A stretch of DNA of 64,000 bases from an uncultured Roseiflexaceae bacterium (GCA_937988885.1 CALKHR010000080.1:62001-126000); one strand, 5' to 3'. Counted from the first letter of the stretch, positions 52,827 to 61,535 are shown. Program-made: numbers and translations. The notes: a model not told the origin generated them from the sequence alone.

Positions 52827-55800
52827 CTAGTGGTGATCGCGGTAGTGCTGCGGCGAGCAGCCGATGTACTTGCGAAAAACGCGCCCGAAGTAGCTGGCGT
52901 CGCCGAAGCCGACGTGCGCCGCGATGGCGGAGATGCTGTTGTTCGAGGTGCGCAACAGCGTCTTGGCCTGCATGATGCGGTAGCGATTGAGGTATTCCCA
53001 GGGCGAGATGCCCAACTCTTGGGTGAAGATTTGGCTGAGGTAGTTCTGGCTGACGCCAACGGCCTGGGCCAGTTGTTGGCGTGAGAGATCGGCCATGTAG
53101 TGCTGGTGGATGTAGGCGATCGCGTGTTTGACGACCACGCTGGTGGATTGTGGCAGCGTCTCCTTCCCGCTCAGCGCACGGGTCACCACCCCCGAAACCT
53201 CCTCTTGGGCCAGGATATCCTTGCTGTAGAAGACCACACGGCTGTGATCGAGCCGCTTTAACTCCTCGAAGGAGAGGATTCGCCCGCTCATAATCACCAC
53301 GGGCACCTGCCGCGTGCGCGGATTGTTGCGCAACTGTTCGAGCACCTCGAAGCCGTCGATACCGGGCATGTTGAGGTCGAGCAGCACCAGCGCGGGGGTC
53401 TCGTGAGCGAGCTGCTCCAGCGCCGCCGCGCCATCTTCTGCCAAACGCACGGGCCGCTCCGGCATATCTTGGTTGATCAGTTTGCGGTACAGTTCGCGCG
53501 TCTCGGCATCGTCATCGACGATCAGGATCGGCGCGTGACTGGTGCTATCCAGCGTCGCGATCAGGTCGAGCAGCGTGTTCGGACTGAGCGGTTTGTTGAG
53601 GATACCAACCGTGCCCTGAGAAGCTTCGATCAGCGAATGATCGTGATCGTAGAGGATGAACGGCGCCTGGCAGATGCGCGGATCGCTGCGCAGTTGCTGA
53701 ATGAGTTGCCAATCGGCGGGAGTGGTGTGTCCAAGGTCCCACGCCAGCGCGGCGGGGTGATTGTCGGCCAACAGCGCGTTGATGTCGCAGCCCGCCTGGA
53801 TGCGCTGGATGCGCAGATGCTTGCGTCGACTCAGCTCGATCAGGGCGGGATCGGGCGCGCCGCGCGCTGAAATCAGCAGCAACACCGTTTGGCCGGGTTT
53901 GGCTGTGGTGGCGGGTTGCCCACTGAGGCTGGGCAGCGGCAGGTAGAGGTGGAAGGTGCTGCCGCGCTGCGGCTGGCTTTCGAGCGTCATCGTGCCGCGG
54001 TGCAGCGCCACCAGCCGTCTGCAGATCGTGAGCCCCAACCCGATGCCCTGCGGGCGCTGGTCCTCGCGGCGCCCGGTCACGAACGGCTCGAAGATCTGCT
54101 CCTGCAAATCGACGGGGATGCCGCAACCCGTATCGGACACCCAGATGTGCAGGTGTGGCAGCGATAGCTCGGCCCCCAGCACGATCTCCCCTTGATCGGT
54201 GTATTTGCTGGCGTTGCTGAGCAGATTCAGCAGTATCTGGCGCAACCGCACTGGGTCGGCGTGAATCAGCGGCATCTGCTGGGGGAGGTTGAGGCGATAC
54301 TGCACGCCTGGCTTACACGGCAGCCCGTTGGTGAAGGTGTGAAAGACATCTTCGAGAAAGGCTTGCGGCGCGATCGGCTCAGGGAACAGTTCTAGCTCGT
54401 CGATCTCGGCCCGCGAGAGATCGAGCAGGTCGTTGATCAGACGGATGAGGTGCTCGCCGCTGCGGTAGATGTGTTGCAGGTCGTGGATCAGCGCAGGCGG
54501 CAGGGTGATGTGGTAGGGATTCGGCGTGGCCAGCGCGGCTTGGCTGTAGCCCAGAATCACGTTGAGCGGCGTGCGCAACTCGTGGGTGACATTAGCGAGC
54601 AGCCGAGTCTTGAGTTGATCGGCCTTCTCGGCGGCATCGCGGGCGGCCAGCGCTTCTTGGTACAGTTCGGCATTGCGCAACAGCACGCCAAGCTGATCGG
54701 CGAGCACTTGCAGCCCCGCCAGCGATTGGTGATCCTGATGGGTGACGCGGCGGCTGTGCAGGTCGAGCAGGCCGATGATCGTATCGCCAAGGCGGACGGG
54801 CACGGCGATCTGCGAGCGGATGTAGGGGCGGCGCGGGTTGCGCGGGAAGCGCGAGTTGTGATGCAGGTCGGCCACAAAGATCGGCTCGTTGCGGCGGAGC
54901 GCTTGGGCGAACAGTTCGGCTTGGTCGAGCCGCAGCCGTTCACCATTGGGCGTATCCTCGATCAGCAGTTGTTCCTGCGGTTGCCAACGCCAAAATTGCA
55001 CGGTGTCGTAGTTGTAGTTGGCGCGGATCAGCTCGGAGATCTCGTGCAGCACTTGCTGGCGGTTGAGCACCGAGCCAACGCGGCGGTTGATCTCGAGGCT
55101 CGTTTCGAGTTGGGCGAGGCGCTGCTGTTCCTGCCGTCGGTTGACGCCCACCAGTCGGCTGGGCAGGTCGGCTATCGCGATCAGCTTCTGCATAGCGATC
55201 TCGGCCACGTTTGCGGCGGTCACCAGGCGCGGCGTGTGCGAGAGTTGGTTGGGTATGCGGCCTGTGCGGGCGGCTTGGCAGGCCAGTTCCACGGCGCGAG
55301 TGCCGAACTCGGCGGCGGGCGTGTCGATGGTGGCGGTGAGGCTGCCTTCGGCGATCGCAGCGAGGGCCAACGGGTCGCCGTTAATGCCGACGATGCGGGT
55401 CTTTGCGTCGATGACGCCGAGCGCGCGGCCTGCATCGCGGGCGGCGAGCGCCAACGAATCGGAGAGGCCGAAGATCGCGTCGATTGGCTCGGTGTATTGA
55501 CGCAGCGCTTCGACGATCTGCGGATAGGCGTGTTCGTAGCGCCAAGCGCTGGGGATGTGGTGCATGCGCATGTCGGGGTAGTGCTGCAGGGCAGCCTGAA
55601 AGCCCGCGATCCGCGAACGCCCATCCTCGCCGCCCCGCGCCAGCATCCCACCGATCGCCAGCACGTTGCCGCGGCCACCGAGCTGTTCGGCAAGGTATTG
55701 GCCGACCGAGTACGCGATTTCGTAGAAGCCCTGGGTCGAGGCGAGCAGTGGGTGAGTTATGTGCGTTTCGGTCAGGTGAATGATCGGGAGGCCGGCCTGC

Positions 55801-56042
55801 AGCAGCGGGTGGATCAGATAGGTGGGCAGATACGAGCAGATCAGGGCGTTGAGGTCGTGGGCGAGTAGTTCTTCAACAATCGTTGCGGCGCGGTCCTGTG
55901 TTAGCTCGGAGGATCGTCCGATATCGATCGGAATGAGATTGATGTTCTGTTGCTGGGCGTATTGATAGACAGCTTCGCGCGTTTGCACCCAGAACGGGTC
56001 TGCAGAGCCTATGCGTGCACCAATGCGGAGCGTGTGAAGCAT
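52827..56042 (-). CDS. Hybrid sensor: sugar-binding domain, GAF, histidine kinase, receivers, AraC HTH
   Basis: 1071 residues from the ATG at 56042 (GGAGG five bases upstream). Residues about 1-290 are a LacI/GalR-type periplasmic-binding-protein fold (GVIDAKTRIVGINGDPLALAAI) but have no signal peptide or membrane segment. A GAF domain lies at 330-470. HisKA has NVTHELRTPLN (His), HATPase has NLLSNASKYT, DTGCGIP and GIGLGLTIC. Then comes a degenerate receiver (720-835), a complete receiver (LVLLDLNMPGIDG, 845-960) and a C-terminal AraC HTH (SRQQLAQAVGVSQNYLSQIF). All steps from sugar binding to DNA binding could occur in one soluble protein. It is encoded upstream of the sugar transporter it likely controls. 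Confidence 0.93.
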   Translation of the reverse strand: MLHTLRIGARIGSADPFWVQTREAVYQYAQQQNINLIPIDIGRSSELTQDRAATIVEELLAHDLNALICSYLPTYLIHPLLQAGLPIIHLTETHITHPLLASTQGFYEIAYSVGQYLAEQLGGRGNVLAIGGMLARGGEDGRSRIAGFQAALQHYPDMRMHHIPSAWRYEHAYPQIVEALRQYTEPIDAIFGLSDSLALAARDAGRALGVIDAKTRIVGINGDPLALAAIAEGSLTATIDTPAAEFGTRAVELACQAARTGRIPNQLSHTPRLVTAANVAEIAMQKLIAIADLPSRLVGVNRRQEQQRLAQLETSLEINRRVGSVLNRQQVLHEISELIRANYNYDTVQFWRWQPQEQLLIEDTPNGERLRLDQAELFAQALRRNEPIFVADLHHNSRFPRNPRRPYIRSQIAVPVRLGDTIIGLLDLHSRRVTHQDHQSLAGLQVLADQLGVLLRNAELYQEALAARDAAEKADQLKTRLLANVTHELRTPLNVILGYSQAALATPNPYHITLPPALIHDLQHIYRSGEHLIRLINDLLDLSRAEIDELELFPEPIAPQAFLEDVFHTFTNGLPCKPGVQYRLNLPQQMPLIHADPVRLRQILLNLLSNASKYTDQGEIVLGAELSLPHLHIWVSDTGCGIPVDLQEQIFEPFVTGRREDQRPQGIGLGLTICRRLVALHRGTMTLESQPQRGSTFHLYLPLPSLSGQPATTAKPGQTVLLLISARGAPDPALIELSRRKHLRIQRIQAGCDINALLADNHPAALAWDLGHTTPADWQLIQQLRSDPRICQAPFILYDHDHSLIEASQGTVGILNKPLSPNTLLDLIATLDSTSHAPILIVDDDAETRELYRKLINQDMPERPVRLAEDGAAALEQLAHETPALVLLDLNMPGIDGFEVLEQLRNNPRTRQVPVVIMSGRILSFEELKRLDHSRVVFYSKDILAQEEVSGVVTRALSGKETLPQSTSVVVKHAIAYIHQHYMADLSRQQLAQAVGVSQNYLSQIFTQELGISPWEYLNRYRIMQAKTLLRTSNNSISAIAAHVGFGDASYFGRVFRKYIGCSPQHYRDHH

Positions 56043-56100
56043 CATTGCCTCCAAGCCTCAGTTCGCCGTCTCAAGTGGAACAATGATGTGGAACAGTGGT

Positions 56101-56129
56101 ATTGTGACATAGATCAGGTTATTCGTCAA
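56101..56129 (-). promoter_or_regulatory. Promoter candidate for the hybrid sensor gene
   Basis: Minus-strand -35 TTGACG and -10 CACAAT with a 17-bp spacer, about 60 nt upstream of the start codon. The -10 is weak (4 of 6), so it may need activation. Confidence 0.38.
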
Positions 56130-56239
56130 TAATTTGAGTAACAAAATAAATGAAAGAGCATGAGAATATCTGAAAATGGATCGAAAAACGCCGATTACCT
56201 TTTTGGCATAGGGGAAAATAGCTGTTTAATGGCAACTGC

Positions 56240-56491
56240 TACCAATCCGTTGGACAGTAGCTCTATCCAAGCTGTTTTAGCCTACGGCAGCAATGCAGAA
56301 CCGCACTATTGAGTAGATGCGCCTCTTTCCTGTCAACGAAAAGCACTGTCATCTCGAACGGTCGAAGCCCTGAGCGAAGCGATTGGGGAGCGATCTCAAA
56401 TCGTATGGCAATGCAGGACGACGAGATTTCTCGCGTCGCCTAGCGGCTTGCTCGAAATGACAATGAGAACAGTGAAAAAACGATGCACTAA
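56240..56491. repeat. Family B element B3, right end missing
   Basis: The left end is TACCAATCCG, then the same order as B1: TAGCTCTATCCAAGCTG, the TACGGCAGCAATGCAGAACC block and the CACTGTCAT core with its inverted partner near 56460. The terminal 40 bp of B1 are absent. This is part of an 883-bp gene-free spacer. Confidence 0.75.
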
Positions 56492-56560
56492 GAGCACTTC
56501 TGAAAAGCATCAGGAGGCTGTGAGCAGAGACACGTGCGTGTTAGAACACAAAAGACGCAG

Positions 56561-56771
56561 ACAGACCACCGAACAAGGACCATACCGAGGAACCAAACGA
56601 TACCCACCTAACAGAGCGGATTCCTTGGGGTCCAGGGGCAATAAGCCCCGGTCGGGGTTTCCAAAGGGCCGCGATCGGCCCTTTGGGCTTGCGCAGCAGC
56701 CGTGTTGCTCGTGAGTACGCACATTTCCGCGTATAGCGCATCCCACCTTCTCGCAAAGGGACACATCAAAA
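56561..56771. repeat. Family C repeat, complete copy C2
   Basis: Direct copy of 20401-20611 with scattered changes. The nested inverted repeats (GGGGTCCAGGGGC and CCAAAGGGCCG/CGGCCCTTTGG) are kept. The flanking sequences differ from those of C1 on the left, and both copies are followed on the right by CACATCAAAA. Confidence 0.8.
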
Positions 56772-56874
56772 AACGTAGCAGGTTTCTCTTATGCCCCGCC
56801 TGATTGTTCGTTTCTTCCGCATTGGAATGCTTTTCAGAAGGCCTCTAACTCAATCGTATTGGATTATAAGCAGC

Positions 56875-56909
56875 AAAAAGCCGATGGTTCATCAAAACCA
56901 TCGGCTTTT
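56875..56909 (-). terminator. Terminator of the nrdJ unit
   Basis: Read on the minus strand: stem AAAAGCCGATGGTT with its complement, 6-nt loop, then TTTTTGC. It lies just after the zinc-ribbon gene. Confidence 0.88.
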
Positions 56910-56925
56910 GCGTAGCGGCTATCGT

Positions 56926-57114
56926 TTAGAAGCAGCAGCTCTCTTTGTAGCCGCAATTCGGACAACGGTAGTAGTTGGCCCACAGCTTCATCTGCGTGTC
57001 GCAGTGTGGGCAAACACTCTCATCGTCGTCGGGCACGGCGGCGAGGCACGCGCGGGCCTCGTCGGTGGGTGCTGGCGCGGGTGGGCGCTGGCTGTCGGTC
57101 GTTCCGTTTGACAC
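56926..57114 (-). CDS. Small zinc-ribbon protein downstream of nrdJ
   Basis: 62 residues from the GTG at 57114, with AAGGAG seven bases upstream and 23 bp after the nrdJ stop codon. The N-terminal half is Pro/Ala-rich and disordered. The C-terminal half has CPHCDTQM and CPNCGYKESCC, a complete two-knuckle zinc ribbon. It resembles the C-terminal zinc finger of NrdJ itself (CPDCQNA and CHSCGYAEC) and may be a detached copy. The role may be redox, or RNR related by association. Confidence 0.72.
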   Translation of the reverse strand: MSNGTTDSQRPPAPAPTDEARACLAAVPDDDESVCPHCDTQMKLWANYYRCPNCGYKESCCF

Positions 57115-57137
57115 AGTGGCGCTCCTTCGCGTTGGCG

Positions 57138-60100
57138 CTAGCACTCGGCGTAGCCGCAGCTATGGCACTTGCGGCAGCCTTCCTCGTTCATCAACGAGGC
57201 GTTCTGGCAATCGGGGCAGATCTCGCCGATCTGCAATACCTCGGTGTGCTCCGAGAGGTCCTCTTCGTTGACGAGCTTGACCTCGGGCGCGTGACCGTTC
57301 CCATTGCCGTTTCCATTCCCGTTGCCGTTGCCATTCCCGTTGCTGTAGGCGATCCTGCTGGGGCTTCCGTTGCCATAGACATAATGATCCTGCAGCACTT
57401 TGCCGATCGCGTCGGGCACCGAGCGCACCCGCGATGGCCCGAAGCCCGCCGTGCGCGACCCGCCGATGCCGCGTAGTTGCTCGGCTAGCAGGCGCACGGG
57501 GATGCCGCTGCGCAGGCCCAGTGAGAGCAACCGCCCGATCGCCTCGGTGAAGGCCATCACATCGCTGCCAGCCCGCCCGATGATCGCGAACACCTCGAAC
57601 GGTTTGCCATCGAGCTCGGTCACGAACAGCCGCAGTTTGCCGAGCGGCGTCTCGACCGGGAAGGAGTGGCTCGGCAAGCCGTCGGCGGGCACACTGCGAG
57701 GCTTCAGCGGCTTGATGGACTGCTCCTCGGCCTTAGGTGCCTCGGGCTTCGGCGCCTCGGCTTCTGGCGCTTCGGCCTTCGGCTTCTCCTCGGTCTTGCC
57801 CGTCGCGCCAGTCGAAAGCACCTGGTTGGAGCGCGAGCCGTCGCGGTAGACCGTCACGCCCTTGCAGCCCAGCTCGAAGGCCAACACGTAGGCTTCGCGC
57901 ACCTGTTCGGGCGTCGCCTCGTAGGGGAAGTTGATGGTCTTGGAGATCGCCGAGTCGGTGTACTCCTGGAAGGCGGCCTGCATACGAATATGCGCTTCGG
58001 GCGTGACATCGTGCGCAGTCACAAAGACGCGCTGCACGTCCTCCGGCACTTCTGGGTGGTGAATGTGGCCCGTATCCGCAATGCAACCCATCAGTTCCTC
58101 GGAATACCAACCCTCGGCCTTGGCGCGCGCCACGAAGTCGGGGTTGATGTCGAGCATGCGCGAATCGGCCTGGTAGCGCCAGAACGCCACGGCGAACAGC
58201 GGCTCGATACCCGACGAGCAGCCGGCGATGATCGAGATCGTGCCGGTAGGCGCGACGGTGGTGACGTTGCAGTTGCGCAGCAGGCGCTCGGGGCGGATGC
58301 GCTTGCCGTCCTTATCGCGGGCGCAGGTGGCATCTGGCCCCCAGATGCTCTTCTCCCACTCGGGGAAGGGCCCACGTTCGAGCGCTATCTGACCCGAAGC
58401 GACCTTGCTCTCCTCATCGACGAAGGCCATTACCTTGCGGCCAAGCTCGATCGCCTCTGGCGAGTTGTAGGGCACGCCCAAGCGCACCAGCATATCGGCC
58501 CAGCCCATCACACCCAAGCCGATGCGGCGGATGCGCTGCGACAATTCGGCGATCTGGGGCAGCGGATAGTGATTGGCGTCGATCACATTATCGAGGAAGC
58601 GCGTGCTGATATGCACCACTTCGCGCAGCGCGTCCCAATCGATCTTGCCCTCTTTGACGAACGCGCCCAAGTTCACCGAGCCAAGGTTACACACATCGTA
58701 GGCCAGCAGCGGTTGCTCGCCGCAGTTATGAACGTACAAACAATTGGCATCGAACGCATTAATGCCAGGGATGCTGCAATCAAAGACTTCGGCTTCGCTG
58801 CTTAATACGATCGATTCAACCTCATCGATAAAACGTTCGCGATAAGAGCCTCGTACCGAGCGAGCGGCAAGCGCTGCACTAAGCGCTTGTGCTTTGCTGG
58901 GGTTTAAAAAACCGATCAATGAGGCAAAGACAAGTAGGTTATCTTTGCTGATGCTCAATTCGTGTTGTGCCTTAGTTGGATAGGCTTGTAAATCTCCTTG
59001 GCCATTTGGAAGCAAGCGCTCATCTGCTTCGCGGCGATTGAGATAGATTGTTGAAACAATGCCGAGTCGCAACAACATGCGCTGAACACGCTCGAGCAGA
59101 TCTTGGTTGGATTGCGCGAGTCGTACCGATATGCCTTTATCACCAGCATCTTGGACTGAGCCATTAGCATCAAATAAACCTCGTAAGAAACCCCGATAGA
59201 ATAAGCTGGATGTGCGTTCGATACTATCGGTGATCGATTTATGTGCGCTAGTAACTTGATACGCTGCAGCTAGGTGTGCCAACCCATGTGAGCGTACGCG
59301 ATATTCACCTCGTTCCTCGATGAATTGGATGCCTAAATCAGCACGAGTCTTGAGGTTAGCTTTTACAATGCCAAACGCCTGTTGAGCCATATATTCAGCA
59401 TCAGGACCCCAGAATGAAAGCTCAGCACGATCTTCACTGAAGCTGCCATCGCCGATCAATGATCCAAGCAGCCATCCCTGCTCGAATGTGCCACTGCCCT
59501 CCCACTGAGTAAATTCGCGGTGGTCGTGGAGCTTGATCTGATCTCCTGGTTGAAGATGCTGTGCCTCGACCCACTCGGTTTCTTCACCATTGCGGCTTAC
59601 TGCTGAAACTCGTAATACTGGATGATTTCCAGTTAATTTGAGCGTATAGCCCTTCTGTGTGCGTAACACGTAAATAGGTTTAATACCAGTAGACCAGAAA
59701 CCTCGCTCGTCGCTTTGGTGTTCCGCGCCGTTAACAATTGCGGTGAACGGTACTCCCAAAAGTTCGGCCACTTGACGAGGACCCTCGGCAGTATGCACCC
59801 ACGTGTCGCGGGTAACGCATGGATTAGTGGCCTCATACTCGCCGAGGTGTGGCACCGGATTGTACTGGTTGGCGCGGTCAATAAAGAACAGGCCCGGCTC
59901 GCCAGTGGCGTGTGCACACTGAATGATCAGATTGAACACGTAGCGCGCCGATAGCTTGCACGGCTGGCCTGGCTCGACCAACATCTCCCCGGTGAGCGGA
60001 TTCTTGATGCCATAGCGGCTGGCGATCTGCACCTCGCCCGTGCGCGGGTTGATCAGATCGTAGGTGGTATCCTCCCGCACCGCCTTCATAAACACATCGG

Positions 60101-60212
60101 TGACAGCAACACTGATGTTGAAATTGGTGACTTTGCTCAGATCCTGCTTGACGGTGATGAACTCCAGAATATCTGGATGATCAACCCGCAGGATGCCCAT
60201 GTTTGCGCCTCT
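57138..60212 (-). CDS. nrdJ: Adenosylcobalamin-dependent ribonucleotide reductase, exon 2 (contains intein)
   Basis: The second coding segment begins at 60212 (AGA GGC GCA AAC ATG GGC) directly after the group I intron. It encodes the rest of the class II RNR. MGILRVDHPDILEFI and the active-site motif NP-C-GEQPL follow, the latter split by an intein at residue 128 of this segment. The radical-site and substrate loops follow (ATVAPTGTISIIAGCSSGIEPLFAV). A Lys/Glu/Ala/Pro-rich linker, a TSCPD-like domain (FVTELDGKPFEVFAIIGRAG), an Asn-Gly repeat and a C-terminal zinc-binding redox tail (CPDCQNASL, CHSCGYAEC) close it. Without splicing, translation of exon 1 would stop at the first intron codon. 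Confidence 0.95.
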   Translation of the reverse strand, partial: RGANMGILRVDHPDILEFITVKQDLSKVTNFNISVAVTDVFMKAVREDTTYDLINPRTGEVQIASRYGIKNPLTGEMLVEPGQPCKLSARYVFNLIIQCAHATGEPGLFFIDRANQYNPVPHLGEYEATNPCVTRDTWVHTAEGPRQVAELLGVPFTAIVNGAEHQSDERGFWSTGIKPIYVLRTQKGYTLKLTGNHPVLRVSAVSRNGEETEWVEAQHLQPGDQIKLHDHREFTQWEGSGTFEQGWLLGSLIGDGSFSEDRAELSFWGPDAEYMAQQAFGIVKANLKTRADLGIQFIEERGEYRVRSHGLAHLAAAYQVTSAHKSITDSIERTSSLFYRGFLRGLFDANGSVQDAGDKGISVRLAQSNQDLLERVQRMLLRLGIVSTIYLNRREADERLLPNGQGDLQAYPTKAQHELSISKDNLLVFASLIGFLNPSKAQALSAALAARSVRGSYRERFIDEVESIVLSSEAEVFDCSIPGINAFDANCLYVHNCGEQPLLAYDVCNLGSVNLGAFVKEGKIDWDALREVVHISTRFLDNVIDANHYPLPQIAELSQRIRRIGLGVMGWADMLVRLGVPYNSPEAIELGRKVMAFVDEESKVASGQIALERGPFPEWEKSIWGPDATCARDKDGKRIRPERLLRNCNVTTVAPTGTISIIAGCSSGIEPLFAVAFWRYQADSRMLDINPDFVARAKAEGWYSEELMGCIADTGHIHHPEVPEDVQRVFVTAHDVTPEAHIRMQAAFQEYTDSAISKTINFPYEATPEQVREAYVLAFELGCKGVTVYRDGSRSNQVLSTGATGKTEEKPKAEAPEAEAPKPEAPKAEEQSIKPLKPRSVPADGLPSHSFPVETPLGKLRLFVTELDGKPFEVFAIIGRAGSDVMAFTEAIGRLLSLGLRSGIPVRLLAEQLRGIGGSRTAGFGPSRVRSVPDAIGKVLQDHYVYGNGSPSRIAYSNGNGNGNGNGNGNGNGHAPEVKLVNEEDLSEHTEVLQIGEICPDCQNASLMNEEGCRKCHSCGYAEC
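57294..57345 (-). repeat. Asn-Gly hexanucleotide repeat within nrdJ
   Basis: About eight near-perfect hexamer units (GGCAAC-type) encode an alternating Asn-Gly tract between the TSCPD-like domain and the C-terminal zinc tail. It probably forms a flexible linker that lets the redox Cys reach the active site. Length variation by slippage is likely. Confidence 0.7.
58725..59819 (-). mobile_element. LAGLIDADG intein in NrdJ
   Basis: 365 residues, beginning with Cys (CVTRDTWVHTAEGP, block A) and ending CLYVHN before the extein Cys. Block B is YTLKLTGNHPVL. Two LAGLIDADG motifs, LLGSLIGDGSF and FLRGLFDANGS, mark a homing endonuclease. Block F is VFDCSIPGINAFDANC. The insertion separates Pro from the catalytic Cys of the NPCGEQPL motif, so splicing must restore it before the enzyme works. 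Nucleotide composition looks less GC-rich than the host exteins. All splice residues appear intact. Confidence 0.94.
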
Positions 60213-60714
60213 CGCCGTTGTTACTCCGCAGATGCGGGGTCAGGTCATCTCTGCCTGACTCTCACGCTTTCACGTGAGGCCGGACTTTATCATCAGAGTT
60301 GAGCAATACGAGATACATTCCAACAATCCTGCTCGTTGTGGTTGGCTACGCGTAGGCAAACAGTGCCTCTGTGCTGGTTGCCATCGGGTGCGAACCAGCC
60401 CCCTGTTCAATATGTGATAGGTAATGGTTGGGGTTGTGCTAGGCCAAAAACGAGTAGATGTGGTAATGTACAGATTGCGATCCTCTGCCGCCCGCCGACT
60501 GGTGAGATTACTCTACGCCAGCCTCTACTGAGTTGTGAGTGACAACCGTTCGATAGTCTCTGAACCCGCACCCTGTCGCCAGGAGTGCTCGGCTGCTGAT
60601 TACCCAATCCTTGGACTTTTTTATCCATCACGCTCGCCGTTACCAGCCACGTTGTGGAGCCAGAGGCTTCAGGGCTTCCCAGCAATTCGGGCGGTTTTAC
60701 ACGCGCTACCCTTA
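60213..60714 (-). ncRNA. Group I intron in nrdJ
   Basis: 502 nt between the two nrdJ segments. It begins after U (CGT|TAAGGG) and ends in G (GGCG|AGA). The 5' exon CACGCGU pairs with the internal guide GCGCGUG (60706-60700) with the expected U-G at the splice site. Core elements occur in the right order: P (AATTGCTGGGAAGCC, 60687-60673), Q (AATCAGCAGCC, 60601-60591), R (GTTCAGAGACTA, 60565-60554) and S (GATAAAGTCC, near 60291-60281). A P9-like hairpin CTCACG/CGTGAG lies at 60278-60261. It has no homing endonuclease gene. Removal joins KQGGTR to RGANMG in frame. Confidence 0.93.
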
Positions 60715-61224
60715 ACGCGTGCCACCTTGCTTGATAGCTTCGGTGGAGTGGTTGTAAACGTCCATAAAGCTGACCGGGCCGGAAGCGACGCCCATAGTCG
60801 AGCGCACAATGTCGTTGCGTGGGCGCAAGCGCGAGAAGCTGAAGCCTGTGCCGCCGCCGCTCTGGTGAACAAGTGCTTGGTGTTTGAGGGTTTCGTAAAT
60901 ACTGCTGAGATCGTCTTCAATCGGCAACACAAAACAGGCGCTGAGTTGGCCCAACGGGCGACCTGCGTTCATCAGCGTGGGGCTGTTCGGCTCGAACAGA
61001 CCTTCGGTCATGAGGCGGTAGAACTGATCGGAACGTGCCTGTACCTGCTCGGGGGTGGCACCATATCGCGCATCAACCGATGCAATGGTGTCGGCCACAC
61101 GGCGGAACATGGTCTCGGGGGTTTCAGCTACGCGCCCTTGCTCGTCTTTGATCAAATACCGTTTCTTGAGCACCGTTAGGGCAATGTCGGTCAGTGCAGC
61201 GGGTGCCTGAGCCTGCTGAGTCAT
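60715..61224 (-). CDS. nrdJ: Adenosylcobalamin-dependent ribonucleotide reductase, exon 1
   Basis: 170 residues from the ATG at 61224, which has AAGGAGG six bases upstream (a longer reading to 61269 lacks this). It encodes the ATP-cone-free N-terminus of class II RNR: LKKRYLIKDEQGRVAETPETMFRRVA, NSPTLMNAG, LSACFVLPIEDDLSSIY and SGGGTGFSFSRLRPRND. It ends VYNHSTEAIKQGGTR at the intron. NrdJ makes deoxyribonucleotides using coenzyme B12 and works with or without oxygen. The TAA in frame right after CGT is intron sequence. Confidence 0.95.
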
Positions 61225-61295
61225 GCGATCCTCCTTAACAACATTATGACAAGCGTCCATGCAGCTCATCGGTGAGCAATGGCCGGGGAAAAAGA

Positions 61296-61341
61296 CAAAA
61301 AAAGCACCGAGTTGCGGTGACGGGGCGTGGTCGGCAACTCG
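61296..61341 (-). promoter_or_regulatory. Attenuator-like structure in the nrdJ leader
   Basis: On the minus strand CACCG-CAACT-CGGTG is followed after one base by seven T, a short terminator hairpin. Its central CAACTCG can instead pair with the upstream CGAGTTGC (8 bp), which excludes the terminator. Two exclusive structures about 80 nt before the start codon suggest transcription attenuation. The trigger is unknown; I found no clear cobalamin riboswitch box. Confidence 0.5.
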
Positions 61342-61456
61342 ATGGAGGTGGTTAGTCTACCACAATATGTAAAATAAAAAACTTCGTTAGGTCAAGTGAG
61401 ATCGTTATGTCTGCTTGAGGTTTTATTTGACTTGACAGAAGTTTCTTCACTGAAGC

Positions 61457-61472
61457 ACCCATATATAGTGTG
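61457..61472 (-). promoter_or_regulatory. NrdR-box-like site
   Basis: ATATATAGTGT matches one and a half sides of the NrdR consensus acaCwATATATwGtgt; the other half is degraded. It lies just downstream of the predicted nrdJ start site, suitable for repression. A weaker site (CACAATATGT, 61361-61370) lies about 96 bp further in, not at the usual ~31-bp spacing, so the call is tentative. Confidence 0.35.
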
Positions 61473-61506
61473 GATGTTTTCGTTTTGTTTCTACATCTAG
61501 TATGTA

Positions 61507-61535
61507 AGTCTATCATAGGATGAAAGCGCTGTCAA
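61507..61535 (-). promoter_or_regulatory. Sigma-70-type promoter of nrdJ
   Basis: Minus-strand -35 TTGACA (perfect) and -10 TAGACT with 17 bp between. It predicts a start near 61499 and a leader of about 275 nt before the ATG at 61224. Confidence 0.62.

Noticed and set aside
60407..60685. 92-codon frame inside the nrdJ intron, considered as a homing endonuclease
   Set aside because: No LAGLIDADG, GIY-YIG or HNH motif; it overlaps structured core elements of the intron.
61296..61499. Cobalamin riboswitch before nrdJ
   Set aside because: No recognisable B12-box-like sequence in the leader; the attenuator-like stems alone do not support a specific riboswitch class.
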